From JBFHKO01 sp041595355 (lineage in GTDB: Bacteria; Pseudomonadota; Gammaproteobacteria; Enterobacterales; Aeromonadaceae): 7,447 nucleotides of DNA. The notes beneath the pieces are model-generated. The model made no database searches and was not told the DNA's origin. It saw only the letters and a list, made by a program, of their open reading frames with translations. The stretch lies in assembly GCA_041595355.1 (NCBI GenBank), contig JBFHKO010000127.1, positions 1 through 7,447 of the forward strand, written 5' to 3'. This document shows, piece after piece, positions 1 through 5,017 of this stretch; the first letter of the stretch is position 1; the number at the start of each line of letters is the position of its first letter. Both the position numbers and the translations under genes were made by a program.

Positions 1-161
1 ACCTGCAGCAGGCCAGGGTGCAGCTGGAGGTCTACGCCGCCGGCGAGCTGGTGGCCGAGGAGTTGCGGCTGGCCCAGGAGCAGCTGAGTAGCATCACCGG
101 CGCCTTCAGCTCCGACGACCTGCTGGGGCGCATCTTCAGCTCCTTCTGCATCGGCAAGTAA
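1..161 (+). CDS. mnmE: tRNA uridine-5-carboxymethylaminomethyl(34) synthesis GTPase MnmE, C-terminal end only
   Basis: The 5' part lies outside the window; the reading frame starts at base 3 and gives 53 codons ending in TAA at 159-161. The translation ends GAFSSDDLLGRIFSSFCIGK, the very conserved MnmE C-terminus whose FC(I/V)GK motif carries the cysteine needed for tRNA modification. MnmE is a cytoplasmic GTPase that works with MnmG to install the (carboxymethyl)aminomethyl group on wobble uridine 34 of several tRNAs. The last six codons and stop coincide with an attachment site, but the integrated element regenerates this sequence, so the gene product should be unchanged. Downstream mnmE sequence was displaced to the other side of the element. 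Confidence 0.95.
   Translation, partial: LQQARVQLEVYAAGELVAEELRLAQEQLSSITGAFSSDDLLGRIFSSFCIGK
142..161 (+). repeat. attL, left attachment-site repeat inside mnmE
   Basis: This 20-bp stretch covers the last six codons and stop of mnmE and is identical to 4901-4920. Sequence diverges directly on both sides of the match (AGCT before and GGTGG after here; TTTA and CCCGC there). It is therefore the duplicated core left by site-specific integration. The crossover point within the core cannot be placed from one locus. Confidence 0.88.
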
Positions 162-271
162 GGTGGTGAAAAATCAGCAATAAAAAGCAGCTAGAATGAA
201 CTTAAGACATTGTAAATAATGGACTTTGTTTTTTACTGGCTGTTCTTGCCTGATCTTGTTTCGTGAGAATT

Positions 272-317
272 TACCCCGAGAGTACCCCGAAGTAACCTCT
301 CGGGGTACTTTCGGGGG
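272..317. promoter_or_regulatory. Inverted/direct repeat cluster upstream of the integrase remnant
   Basis: The octamer TACCCCGA occurs at 272-279 and 283-290 (11-bp period), its inverse TCGGGGTA at 300-307, and a partial inverse copy TTCGGGGG at 310-317. Two competing stems can form: 274-282 with 297-305 (CCCCGAGAG/CTCTCGGGG, 9 bp) and 281-290 with 300-309 (AGTACCCCGA/TCGGGGTACT, 10 bp, 9-nt loop). The cluster ends 6 bases before the integrase ATG at 324 and its last G-run would also serve as ribosome binding site. It could be an operator for an excisionase or repressor, integrase arm sites, or an RNA switch on int translation. Which of these holds is not visible. Confidence 0.6.
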
Positions 318-323
318 ACACTT

Positions 324-452
324 ATGAAGATCAGCATCGAAATCCGCGAACCAGACGCCGAAGGCAAGCGCGCTCTGCGCTTAACCTACTACGCCGGCTC
401 CTACCTTGATCCAGCTTGTCTCGGCGGCGCTGGCCAGGAGAGATGGCTCTGA
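324..452 (+). pseudogene. Tyrosine recombinase/integrase, truncated after the N-terminus
   Basis: ATG at 324 follows a G-rich ribosome binding site and opens a 42-codon frame. Residues 1-31 (MKISIEIREPDAEG..., then a basic segment and TYYAGSYLDPA) look like the start of an arm-type DNA-binding domain of island/phage integrases. The sequence then changes to an unrelated tail (CLGGAGQERWL) and stops at TGA 450-452. The SAM-like core-binding domain and the catalytic R-H-R-Y domain, normally some 350 more residues, are missing. The gene lies just inside attL and reads away from mnmE, as expected for the integrase that inserted the island. The join near base 412-413 is probably a deletion endpoint. 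Family assignment rests on a short N-terminus plus position. Confidence 0.7.
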
Positions 453-504
453 ACAATCCAGGTGCCAGAGACAGTACATATGGTCGTGCCGGGCATGGGT
501 TAAT

Positions 505-1356
505 TCAAAGCAAGGCACGTTTGCCTCCCGCTCGGCGTGTTAAGTCCAACCTGGCGGGGTGCAGCACGCCATCTTCTTCTCGCACTAGCCAGCGCTCTGG
601 TAACGGCGGCATATAGTTGCTTTTACTGACCCCAAACCGCACGTAAAGCTGGCTCTGCTGTGCCGATACGCCCAGCTGCTGCGCCTCTTTCCTGGTCATG
701 GTGGCGAGGTAGTCCTGCCAGCGCACATTGTCTACCAGCACAGACGAACCACGGCTTGCCTGCTGCTGATCGCCAACCTCCTGGAAGGCGGCCAGCTTGC
801 TGGTGTGGTGCAAAAACAGCACGGCGCATCCCTGCCCCATGGCCAGCCGTTCCAACTGACCCAACACCTGCGTCATGGCACAGGCCGCGTTCTCGTCGGC
901 ATTATGAAAGCGCCGCAGAGTGTCGATAACAATCAACCTCACGCCCTCAGCCCAAAGGGCAATCGCTTCCAGCCATTGGCTGTCCAACAGGTTGGGGCTG
1001 GCCCCCTGAAGCGGTATCAACCTAAGGTCGCGCTCAAGCGCCACACGCTGCCCTGCATCAAGGTACTGACCCAAGGCGAACAAGCGGTGGTGTAGCACCG
1101 GCAGAGGGTCCTCGGCAGGCAGGTAAAGCACAGCTCCCTGTTCCAGCCTGCCAAGCTCAAGCCAGTCCGGCCCGCCGGCTATCTGCATTGCCAACTGCAG
1201 TGCCAGCATGGATTTGCCGGCACCGCCTGGTGATACCAAGGCACCGACACTGCCAACCGGCAGCCCCGGTAGGACAAAGTCGAGTGGCTTGGGAGGTTCG
1301 GTAAAGGCCGCCTGAAGATCCAGGGGCCAGTGAGATGCGATAAGATCCCGCTCCAT
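505..1356 (-). CDS. RepA-type replicative helicase (AAA_25/RecA-fold ATPase)
   Basis: Predicted 283-aa cytoplasmic ATPase. From the chosen start, a Walker A loop (SPGGAGKS) is at residues 42-49, Walker B (LIVID) at 141-145, a double-histidine segment (FLHHTSK) near 181-187, and an ASRGSSVLVDN segment near 200-210 like those of hexameric DnaB/RepA-fold helicases. Length matches plasmid RepA helicases such as that of RSF1010. The ATG at 1356 is preferred because GGTGAGG stands 5 bases upstream; an in-frame ATG at 1377 would overlap the upstream gene and lacks a better site. It lies 7 bp downstream of the helix-turn-helix gene, so the two form an operon. In islands of this kind such proteins support replication of the excised circle. 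No initiator gene is visible beside it, and the region after its stop runs into the integrase breakpoint. Function as a replication helicase is inferred from motifs. Confidence 0.75.
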   Translation of the reverse strand: MERDLIASHWPLDLQAAFTEPPKPLDFVLPGLPVGSVGALVSPGGAGKSMLALQLAMQIAGGPDWLELGRLEQGAVLYLPAEDPLPVLHHRLFALGQYLDAGQRVALERDLRLIPLQGASPNLLDSQWLEAIALWAEGVRLIVIDTLRRFHNADENAACAMTQVLGQLERLAMGQGCAVLFLHHTSKLAAFQEVGDQQQASRGSSVLVDNVRWQDYLATMTRKEAQQLGVSAQQSQLYVRFGVSKSNYMPPLPERWLVREEDGVLHPARLDLTRRAGGKRALL

Positions 1357-1363
1357 AACAGCC

Positions 1364-1699
1364 TCACCACCGCCCATGGCGGGCTTGCCGCACGCGCTTG
1401 GCTACATGCTCATTGAGCTCTGCGCCTGGGGAGATTCGGTGGGAGAGCAGCCAATCGAGCAGCTCATCGCGCTTAAAGTAGATCTTCTTACCCTGGGGCT
1501 TGTAATGGGGCAGGCGCTTTTCGCTAGTCAACCGGTACACATAACTGACTGACACCCCCAATAGCTCGGCACACTCATCGGCAGAAAGCACCTCCTTCAG
1601 CGCCTGTCCTTGCTGGCGCACCAGCTGTTTCAGCTCATAAAGCTCTTTCAGAATTGACCCATTCGGATCGCTGTAAACTGACGGATTTTGTTCGCGCAT
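1364..1699 (-). CDS. AlpA/excisionase-like helix-turn-helix protein (HTH_17 type)
   Basis: Predicted 111-aa DNA-binding protein. An amphipathic, possibly coiled N-terminal stretch (residues 15-36) is followed by a winged MerR/excisionase-type helix-turn-helix at about 37-88 (LSADECAELLGVSVSYVYRLTSEKR, then a KKIYFKRDELLDWL wing and helix), the form seen in AlpA regulators and recombination directionality factors. A basic tail follows. AGGAG 9 bases upstream of the ATG at 1699 supports the start. It is the first gene of a two-gene operon with the RepA-type helicase. In islands this position suits an excisionase or a regulator of replication; which one cannot be decided. An insertion sequence begins 17 bp upstream of its start codon, so its native promoter has been replaced or lost. 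Confidence 0.72.
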   Translation of the reverse strand: MREQNPSVYSDPNGSILKELYELKQLVRQQGQALKEVLSADECAELLGVSVSYVYRLTSEKRLPHYKPQGKKIYFKRDELLDWLLSHRISPGAELNEHVAKRVRQARHGRW

Positions 1700-1716
1700 G
1701 CAGATGATCTCCTAGT

Positions 1717-1733
1717 GGCCTTGTTGCCCAAAT
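1717..1733 (+). repeat. Left terminal inverted repeat of the insertion sequence
   Basis: GGCCTTGTTGCCCAAAT matches the inverse of 2751-2767 at 15 of 17 positions. It begins 17 bp upstream of the ATG of the minus-strand helix-turn-helix gene, leaving only that gene's ribosome binding site. Confidence 0.85.
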
Positions 1734-1793
1734 CGGGGAACTATCTGCTTCCTCGGTGATCTGATCTCTTAGAGCCATCAGCGGGAGCGTCAT

Positions 1794-2711
1794 ATGGGCA
1801 AGTCCAAACACGAGATCAGCAACTGGAAACAGTACAACCAAGCCTTGGTGCAACGCGGTTCGTTGACTGTCTGGATGGACGAGCAAGCCATTCAGCAGTG
1901 GCATTGCCAGACCCACCATGGCCGCCGAGGGCGTGGTTTCCACTATAGCGACACCGCCATCGAGACCGCCTTGATGCTCAAGGGGGTGTTCAAGTTGCCG
2001 CTGCGCGCCCTGCAAGGCTTCATCGACTCGCTGTTCAAACTGATGGAGGTGCCCTTGCGGTCACCGGACTACAGCTGTATCAGCAAGCGCGCCAAGACGG
2101 TCGAGATCAAGTACCGACTACCCAGCCAAGGCCCGGTGGCGCACCTGGTCATCGATGCCACCGGTCTCAAGGTCTATGGCGAAGGTGAATGGAAAATTCG
2201 TAAGCACGGCAAGGAGAAACGCCGCGTCTGGCGCAAGCTGCACCTGGCCGTAGATGCGGCTACCCATGCCATCGTCGCGGCAGAAGTCAGCCTGGAGACG
2301 GTGGCGGATAACGAAGTGCTGCCGACCTTGCTCAACCCGTTGCGGCGCAAGATAGAACAAGTCAGCGCCGATGGTGCCTATGACACCAAAGCCTGTCATG
2401 CCCTGCTACAAAAGAAGGGCGCCAAGGCCACCATCCCGCCAAGAAAGAACGCGGCACTCTGGGAAGACGGCCATCCCCGCAACGAAGCGGTTGCCGCGCT
2501 CAAGGCCGGTGAGCTGGAACAATGGAAAAAGGCCTCCGGCTATCATCGGCGCTCGATAGCCGAGACCGCCATGTATCGCTTCAAGCAGCTCATCGGACCG
2601 AAACTGAGCTTGCGGAACTACAACGCTCAGGTGGGCGAGATCCTGGCTGGCGTCAAGGTCATGAACAAGCTCATAGGGCTAGGTATGCCTGCTCGTCAGC
2701 CGGTCAACTAA
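1794..2711 (+). CDS. IS5-family IS903-group DDE transposase
   Basis: Full-length 305-aa transposase. An N-terminal DNA-binding region contains a TAIETALMLKGVFKLPLRAL helix pair near residues 54-73. The catalytic core follows: first aspartate in HLVIDATGLK (D121), second in SADGAYDTKA (D193), and the C-terminal Y-(2)-R-(3)-E-(6)-K signature as Y250, R253, E257, K264. All catalytic residues are present, so the element should be mobile. GGGAG at 1783-1787 is the ribosome binding site for the ATG at 1794. The protein cuts and joins the terminal inverted repeats in cis. Transcription runs towards hipBA, opposite to the helix-turn-helix/RepA operon, so readthrough into hipBA is possible. Confidence 0.93.
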   Translation: MGKSKHEISNWKQYNQALVQRGSLTVWMDEQAIQQWHCQTHHGRRGRGFHYSDTAIETALMLKGVFKLPLRALQGFIDSLFKLMEVPLRSPDYSCISKRAKTVEIKYRLPSQGPVAHLVIDATGLKVYGEGEWKIRKHGKEKRRVWRKLHLAVDAATHAIVAAEVSLETVADNEVLPTLLNPLRRKIEQVSADGAYDTKACHALLQKKGAKATIPPRKNAALWEDGHPRNEAVAALKAGELEQWKKASGYHRRSIAETAMYRFKQLIGPKLSLRNYNAQVGEILAGVKVMNKLIGLGMPARQPVN

Positions 2712-2750
2712 GCGAGAACAGCGGGTTGGGGAACGGCTGTCCGGCTTCGT

Positions 2751-2767
2751 ATTTGATCAACAAGGCC
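2751..2767 (-). repeat. Right terminal inverted repeat of the insertion sequence
   Basis: ATTTGATCAACAAGGCC reads on the minus strand as GGCCTTGTTGATCAAAT, matching the left end at 15 of 17 positions. It lies 39 bases after the transposase stop. Confidence 0.85.
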
Positions 2768-2854
2768 CCCTTAAAGCACTAACGTTAAGCCACTCAAACA
2801 GCACCTACAGATGGCTTTTCGATCACACCCGCAATCCTCAACGGGCACGCTCAT

Positions 2855-2871
2855 CCAAAAGCGACTTTTGG
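2855..2871. other. Perfect hairpin between the insertion sequence and hipBA
   Basis: CCAAAAG (2855-2861) pairs perfectly with CTTTTGG (2865-2871) around a CGA loop. There is no downstream T-run on the plus strand, so it is a weak terminator candidate at best. The region 2768-2919 around it holds no recognisable gene and may be remnant sequence brought next to hipBA by the rearrangement at the insertion sequence. Confidence 0.4.
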
Positions 2872-2919
2872 GTTGGGTGTCAGTGGAACCGCTACTCTCT
2901 ATGGCAGGTAACAACGGAA

Positions 2920-2940
2920 TTACACGCCATGGCGTGTGAA
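2920..2940. promoter_or_regulatory. Candidate HipB operator 1
   Basis: The core ACACGCCATGGCGTGT (2922-2937) is a perfect 16-bp palindrome, inside the longer frame TTAC...GTGAA. A related palindrome of equal length starts exactly 28 bp downstream, and the two agree at 14 of 21 positions. HipB is an autorepressor that binds several palindromes in its own promoter, so this is the natural reading. It does not match the E. coli operator TATCC-N8-GGATA. Operator function is inferred from palindromy, pairing and position 60-80 bp upstream of hipB. Confidence 0.6.
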
Positions 2941-2947
2941 ATTTGAT

Positions 2948-2968
2948 TTACCTGCTTAAGCGTGTAAA
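2948..2968. promoter_or_regulatory. Candidate HipB operator 2
   Basis: TTTACCTGCTT followed by AAGCGTGTAAA (2947-2968) is a 22-bp palindrome with two mismatched pairs per arm and a GCTTAAGC centre. It shares TTAC, GC and GCGTGT with operator candidate 1, at a centre-to-centre distance of 28 bp. It lies 32 bp upstream of the hipB start codon and would overlap the likely promoter. A clear -35/-10 pair could not be assigned. Confidence 0.55.
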
Positions 2969-3000
2969 TTGAAGTCATCCAGTTAACAGGGTGCCGCGAT

Positions 3001-3252
3001 ATGAAGATCACCAATGCCAAGCAGCTCAGTGCCTACCTGCGAGATGTTCGTCTATCTGAAGATCTGTCCCAGAGAAAAGTGGCCAGCAAAGTGGGGATCC
3101 GCCAGGACACGGTATCCAGCTTTGAGCTCCAGCCGGGCAGAACCAAGCTGGAAACCTTCTTCAAGATCCTGTCAGCACTGGATCTGGAACTAGAAGTGAA
3201 ACCCAAAGGCAGCGACACCCAAAGCCCTGATGGCTGGAAAGAGGAGTGGTAA
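3001..3252 (+). CDS. hipB: HipB-type antitoxin and autorepressor (XRE helix-turn-helix)
   Basis: 83-aa protein with an XRE-type helix-turn-helix at about residues 22-58 (LSQRKVASKVGIRQDTVSSFE then TFFKILSALDLELEV), the same order as E. coli HipB. The chain ends in ...WKEEW; E. coli HipB also ends in EW after a short flexible tail known to matter for Lon degradation. HipB dimers bind operator DNA and hold HipA in an inactive complex. AGGGTG seven bases upstream supports the ATG at 3001. Its TAA overlaps the hipA ATG by one base, typical of a coupled antitoxin-toxin operon. The two palindromes upstream are its likely operators. Confidence 0.9.
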   Translation: MKITNAKQLSAYLRDVRLSEDLSQRKVASKVGIRQDTVSSFELQPGRTKLETFFKILSALDLELEVKPKGSDTQSPDGWKEEW

Positions 3253-4571
3253 TGGCTGACCTGGATGTCTACATGAATGGCTACAAGGTGGGCGTTTTCA
3301 GCCGTGCTGGCACCGGCGCCCATGCATTCCAATACGCTGAGACCTGGCTTAATCAGACCGGCAGCCGTCCTATATCACTTTCCATGCCCTTGCGGCGACA
3401 GCCTTATCAGGGTGATGAGGCCTACAACTTCTTCGATAACCTATTGCCAGATAACCCGGAGATACGAAACCGGATCCTGACCCGCTATCATGCCGACTCA
3501 ACCCAGCCCTTCGACCTTTTGGCACGAGTCGGTGCAGATACCGTTGGCGCGCTACAACTGCTACCCAAAGGCGCCGCACCGGGTGACATTCGCACCATCG
3601 ACTATAAAGTGCTGTCTGACCAAGAGCTGGCCAAGATACTCACCGGCTACAAGGCTGGTGCCCCTTTGGGCATGATTGAGGACATTGAGGACTTCCGTAT
3701 CTCCTTGGCAGGAGCCCAAGAAAAAACCGCCCTGCTGTTCAAAGATGGTTGCTGGAGCCAACCCAAAGGCACCACGCCTACAACCCATATCCTCAAGTTG
3801 CCTATCGGCAAGATAGAGAGCCACTCATACAGCCTCGACTTGTCAGACAGCGTCGAAAACGAATTTCTCTGCACCCTGCTGGCAAAAGAGTTCGGTTTAC
3901 CGGTCCCTCGTTGCTTTATGGTGCGCCTTGATGACATCAAAGCCTTGGCCGTGGAGCGTTTTGACCGCCGGTATGCCTCGGATGGTAGTTGGATCATGCG
4001 GCTACCCCAGGAAGATTTTTGCCAAGTACTGAATGTTCCGTCAGCACGGAAATACGAAAATCAGGGTGGCCCTGGGATCGGCGAGATAATGCACTACCTG
4101 CTGGGATCAGCCAATGCAGAGCAGGATCGCTACCACTTCATGAAGGCACAAGTCTTGTTCTGGCTGCTGGCAGCCACCGATGGCCACGCCAAGAACTTCT
4201 CGGTATTCATTGAGCCACAAGGGCGTTTTCGCCTGACCCCTTTTTACGACATCCTATCTGTCTACCCAGTGTTTGACGGCCGAGGCCTCAACCGAAGGGA
4301 CGCCAAGCTCGCTATGGGTCTGGCAAGCAGCAAGGGTAAGAAGTACGCCATTGAGCAGATATTCCCACGCCACTTTTTCCAAACGGCCAAAGCAGTGGGA
4401 TTCGAACGCTCCGCCATGGAAGGGATCCTGACAGAACTGGCCGGCGCCGTTGATGCCGTTATTGAGCGCGTGACACAGCAGTTACCGGCGGGCTTCCCCG
4501 ATGCGATCAGCAGCGCCATTTTAGAGGGCCTAAAAGCCCGCTCAGCCAGGCTGATAACGGGCTGGGAATAA
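3252..4571 (+). CDS. hipA: HipA-type serine/threonine kinase toxin
   Basis: 439-aa kinase; E. coli HipA has 440. The ATG at 3252 is chosen over GTG 3246 because it overlaps the hipB stop as TAATG and GAGGAG stands 5 bases before it. From this start an N-terminal HipA_N/couple_hipA domain spans about 1-105. The HipA_C kinase fold follows, with the autophosphorylated serine in ISLAGAQEKTALL at S151 (E. coli S150), ATP lysine K182 in HILKLPIG, ENEFLC, VERFDR, LPQEDFCQ, catalytic TDGHAKN with D310 and N315, and metal-binding D333 in TPFYDILS. All key residues are kept, so the toxin should be active. E. coli HipA phosphorylates glutamyl-tRNA synthetase, which triggers the stringent response and dormancy; the same target here is inferred. 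It is the only obvious cargo of the island. Confidence 0.93.
   Translation: MADLDVYMNGYKVGVFSRAGTGAHAFQYAETWLNQTGSRPISLSMPLRRQPYQGDEAYNFFDNLLPDNPEIRNRILTRYHADSTQPFDLLARVGADTVGALQLLPKGAAPGDIRTIDYKVLSDQELAKILTGYKAGAPLGMIEDIEDFRISLAGAQEKTALLFKDGCWSQPKGTTPTTHILKLPIGKIESHSYSLDLSDSVENEFLCTLLAKEFGLPVPRCFMVRLDDIKALAVERFDRRYASDGSWIMRLPQEDFCQVLNVPSARKYENQGGPGIGEIMHYLLGSANAEQDRYHFMKAQVLFWLLAATDGHAKNFSVFIEPQGRFRLTPFYDILSVYPVFDGRGLNRRDAKLAMGLASSKGKKYAIEQIFPRHFFQTAKAVGFERSAMEGILTELAGAVDAVIERVTQQLPAGFPDAISSAILEGLKARSARLITGWE
4535..4563 (+). terminator. Hairpin over the last codons of hipA
   Basis: AGCCCG (4535-4540) pairs with CGGGCT (4558-4563), and inside it TCAGC (4542-4546) pairs with GCTGA (4550-4554) around a CAG loop. 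The 3' flank is GGGAATAAATT, with no U-tract, so this is either a weak terminator or an RNA 3'-end stabilising structure. It lies wholly inside the coding sequence just before the stop. Confidence 0.35.
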
Positions 4572-4579
4572 ATTGGCGG

Positions 4580-4632
4580 TATGTGGGGTGGTTGCACGGT
4601 TAGCCGAACCACCGATGGGAAGCTTGCACGGT
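4580..4632 (+). repeat. TGCACG repeat pair 1
   Basis: Two direct copies of a motif close to TATG(TG)GGGAAGSTTGCACGRT: 4580-4600 (TATGTGGGGTGGTTGCACGG) and 4614-4632 (GATGGGAAGCTTGCACGGT). The TGCACG cores start at 4593 and 4625, exactly 32 bp apart, about three helical turns, so bound proteins would sit on the same DNA face. Candidate roles are integrase or excisionase arm sites, or iterons for the RepA-type replication module. Confidence 0.65.
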
Positions 4633-4747
4633 TCGAAGCGTAAAAGCGGCTTGCCAGGCACCAAGCAGGCGATAGTTGGTGCAAAATATGTTCAAAACTC
4701 ACCCCAAAAGCGGTTTTGATTGCGTTTGATGGCCTCGCATTGATTCA

Positions 4748-4798
4748 TATGGGAAGGCTGCACGATCGAGAATTGACTATGTGGGAACGTTGCACGAT
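4748..4798 (+). repeat. TGCACG repeat pair 2
   Basis: Two more direct copies: 4748-4766 (TATGGGAAGGCTGCACGAT) and 4778-4798 (TATGTGGGAACGTTGCACGA). Their TGCACG cores start at 4759 and 4791, again exactly 32 bp apart. The pair ends about 100 bp before the attR core, a distance compatible with arm-type recombinase sites. In both pairs one copy has a 2-base TG insertion before GGG. Confidence 0.65.
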
Positions 4799-4900
4799 AG
4801 CAGAAACCCGTGATAGGCATCTCAAGATGCTGTTTTAGTTACCTTTACCCCAAGCGCCCCCCGGAAAGTTACTAACGTATTGAAGCCGATAGATTCTTTA

Positions 4901-4920
4901 CCTTCTGCATCGGCAAGTAA
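4901..4920 (+). repeat. attR, right attachment-site repeat
   Basis: An exact copy of 142-161, lacking the rest of mnmE upstream. What precedes it (GATAGATTCTTTA) is island sequence; what follows (CCCGCCGCGCC) has the high GC of the host chromosome. It marks the right end of the island and the point where original mnmE-downstream DNA resumes. Confidence 0.88.
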
Positions 4921-4936
4921 CCCGCCGCGCCTCCCG

Positions 4937-4964
4937 CTCCCGGCCGCACTTTTGCTGCCGGGAG
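4937..4964 (+). terminator. Probable original mnmE terminator hairpin
   Basis: CTCCCGGC (4937-4944) pairs perfectly with GCCGGGAG (4957-4964) over a 12-nt loop. It lies 17 bp after attR, which is where a terminator would have stood behind mnmE before integration. It is followed only by TTC, not a full U-tract. The island now separates it from mnmE by about 4.8 kb. Confidence 0.5.
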
Positions 4965-5017
4965 TTCACCGCCATCGACGACAATCGCTATCCTGAGAGG
5001 CAGACAGGAAGGAAAAC

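Larger units (their letters stand above)
1717..2767 (+). mobile_element. IS5-family (IS903-group) insertion sequence
   Basis: A 1051-bp unit with one transposase gene, bounded by 17-bp imperfect inverted repeats: GGCCTTGTTGCCCAAAT at the left and the inverse of GGCCTTGTTGATCAAAT at the right (two mismatches). Size, terminal GGC(C/T)TTGTTG and the DDE transposase fit the IS903 group. That group usually makes 9-bp target duplications. Here the flanks are TCTCCTAGT (1708-1716) and CCCTTAAAG (2768-2776), with no duplication. The copy is probably intact, but one flank has been changed by an adjacent deletion or by recombination between two copies. Confidence 0.88.
4572..4900. other. Non-coding island tail between hipA and attR
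   Basis: No convincing gene was found in these 329 bases. The region carries four copies of a TGCACG-centred repeat in two pairs (annotated separately) and a small CAAAA/TTTTG hairpin near 4704-4717. In an excised circle this tail would lie directly beside the attachment core and the integrase end, so it corresponds to one arm of attP. Confidence 0.6.
142..4920. mobile_element. Decayed integrative island in the 3' end of mnmE
   Basis: An exact 20-bp direct repeat (CCTTCTGCATCGGCAAGTAA) occurs at the mnmE terminus (142-161) and again at 4901-4920, with unlike sequence on both outer sides. Immediately inside the left copy is an integrase gene start, the usual arrangement for tyrosine-recombinase islands. 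The interior is visibly less GC-rich than the flanking chromosome. Contents: truncated int, RepA-type helicase, excisionase-like helix-turn-helix gene, an IS903-group insertion sequence, hipBA and a repeat-bearing tail. It is known that SGI1 and related islands use the mnmE (trmE/thdF) 3' end. That this element belongs to the same broad class is inferred from the site and gene order (int, then opposing rep and regulator). With about 4.76 kb and no intact integrase, it looks like a deletion derivative of a larger island. Confidence 0.85.

Noticed and set aside
142..161. tRNA gene as integration target
   Set aside because: The site is the end of a protein-coding gene with the FCIGK terminus; no tRNA cloverleaf is present at either end.
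401..496. Minus-strand 31-codon frame after the RepA-type gene (MPGTTICTVSG...)
   Set aside because: Weak ribosome site, no known family, and it crosses the integrase breakpoint. It may be the start of a lost gene but cannot be supported.
1357..1377. Longer start of the RepA-type gene at 1377 (MGGGEAV extension)
   Set aside because: It would overlap the upstream gene by 14 bp, and the GGTGAGG before the ATG at 1356 has better spacing.
1726..1741. CCCAAATCGGGG patch upstream of the xis-like gene, looking like an activator site of the AcaCD kind used by SGI1
   Set aside because: It is part of the insertion sequence end and its inverted repeat, so its location upstream of the gene is a result of IS insertion. 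I also cannot confirm the motif from memory.
2811..2939. Plus-strand 42-codon frame between the insertion sequence and hipB
   Set aside because: No ribosome binding site, no recognisable family, and it runs through the operator palindrome.
4580..4798. Possible CRISPR array from evenly spaced repeats
   Set aside because: Only four degenerate copies in two separated pairs, no constant repeat length or unique spacers, and no cas genes.
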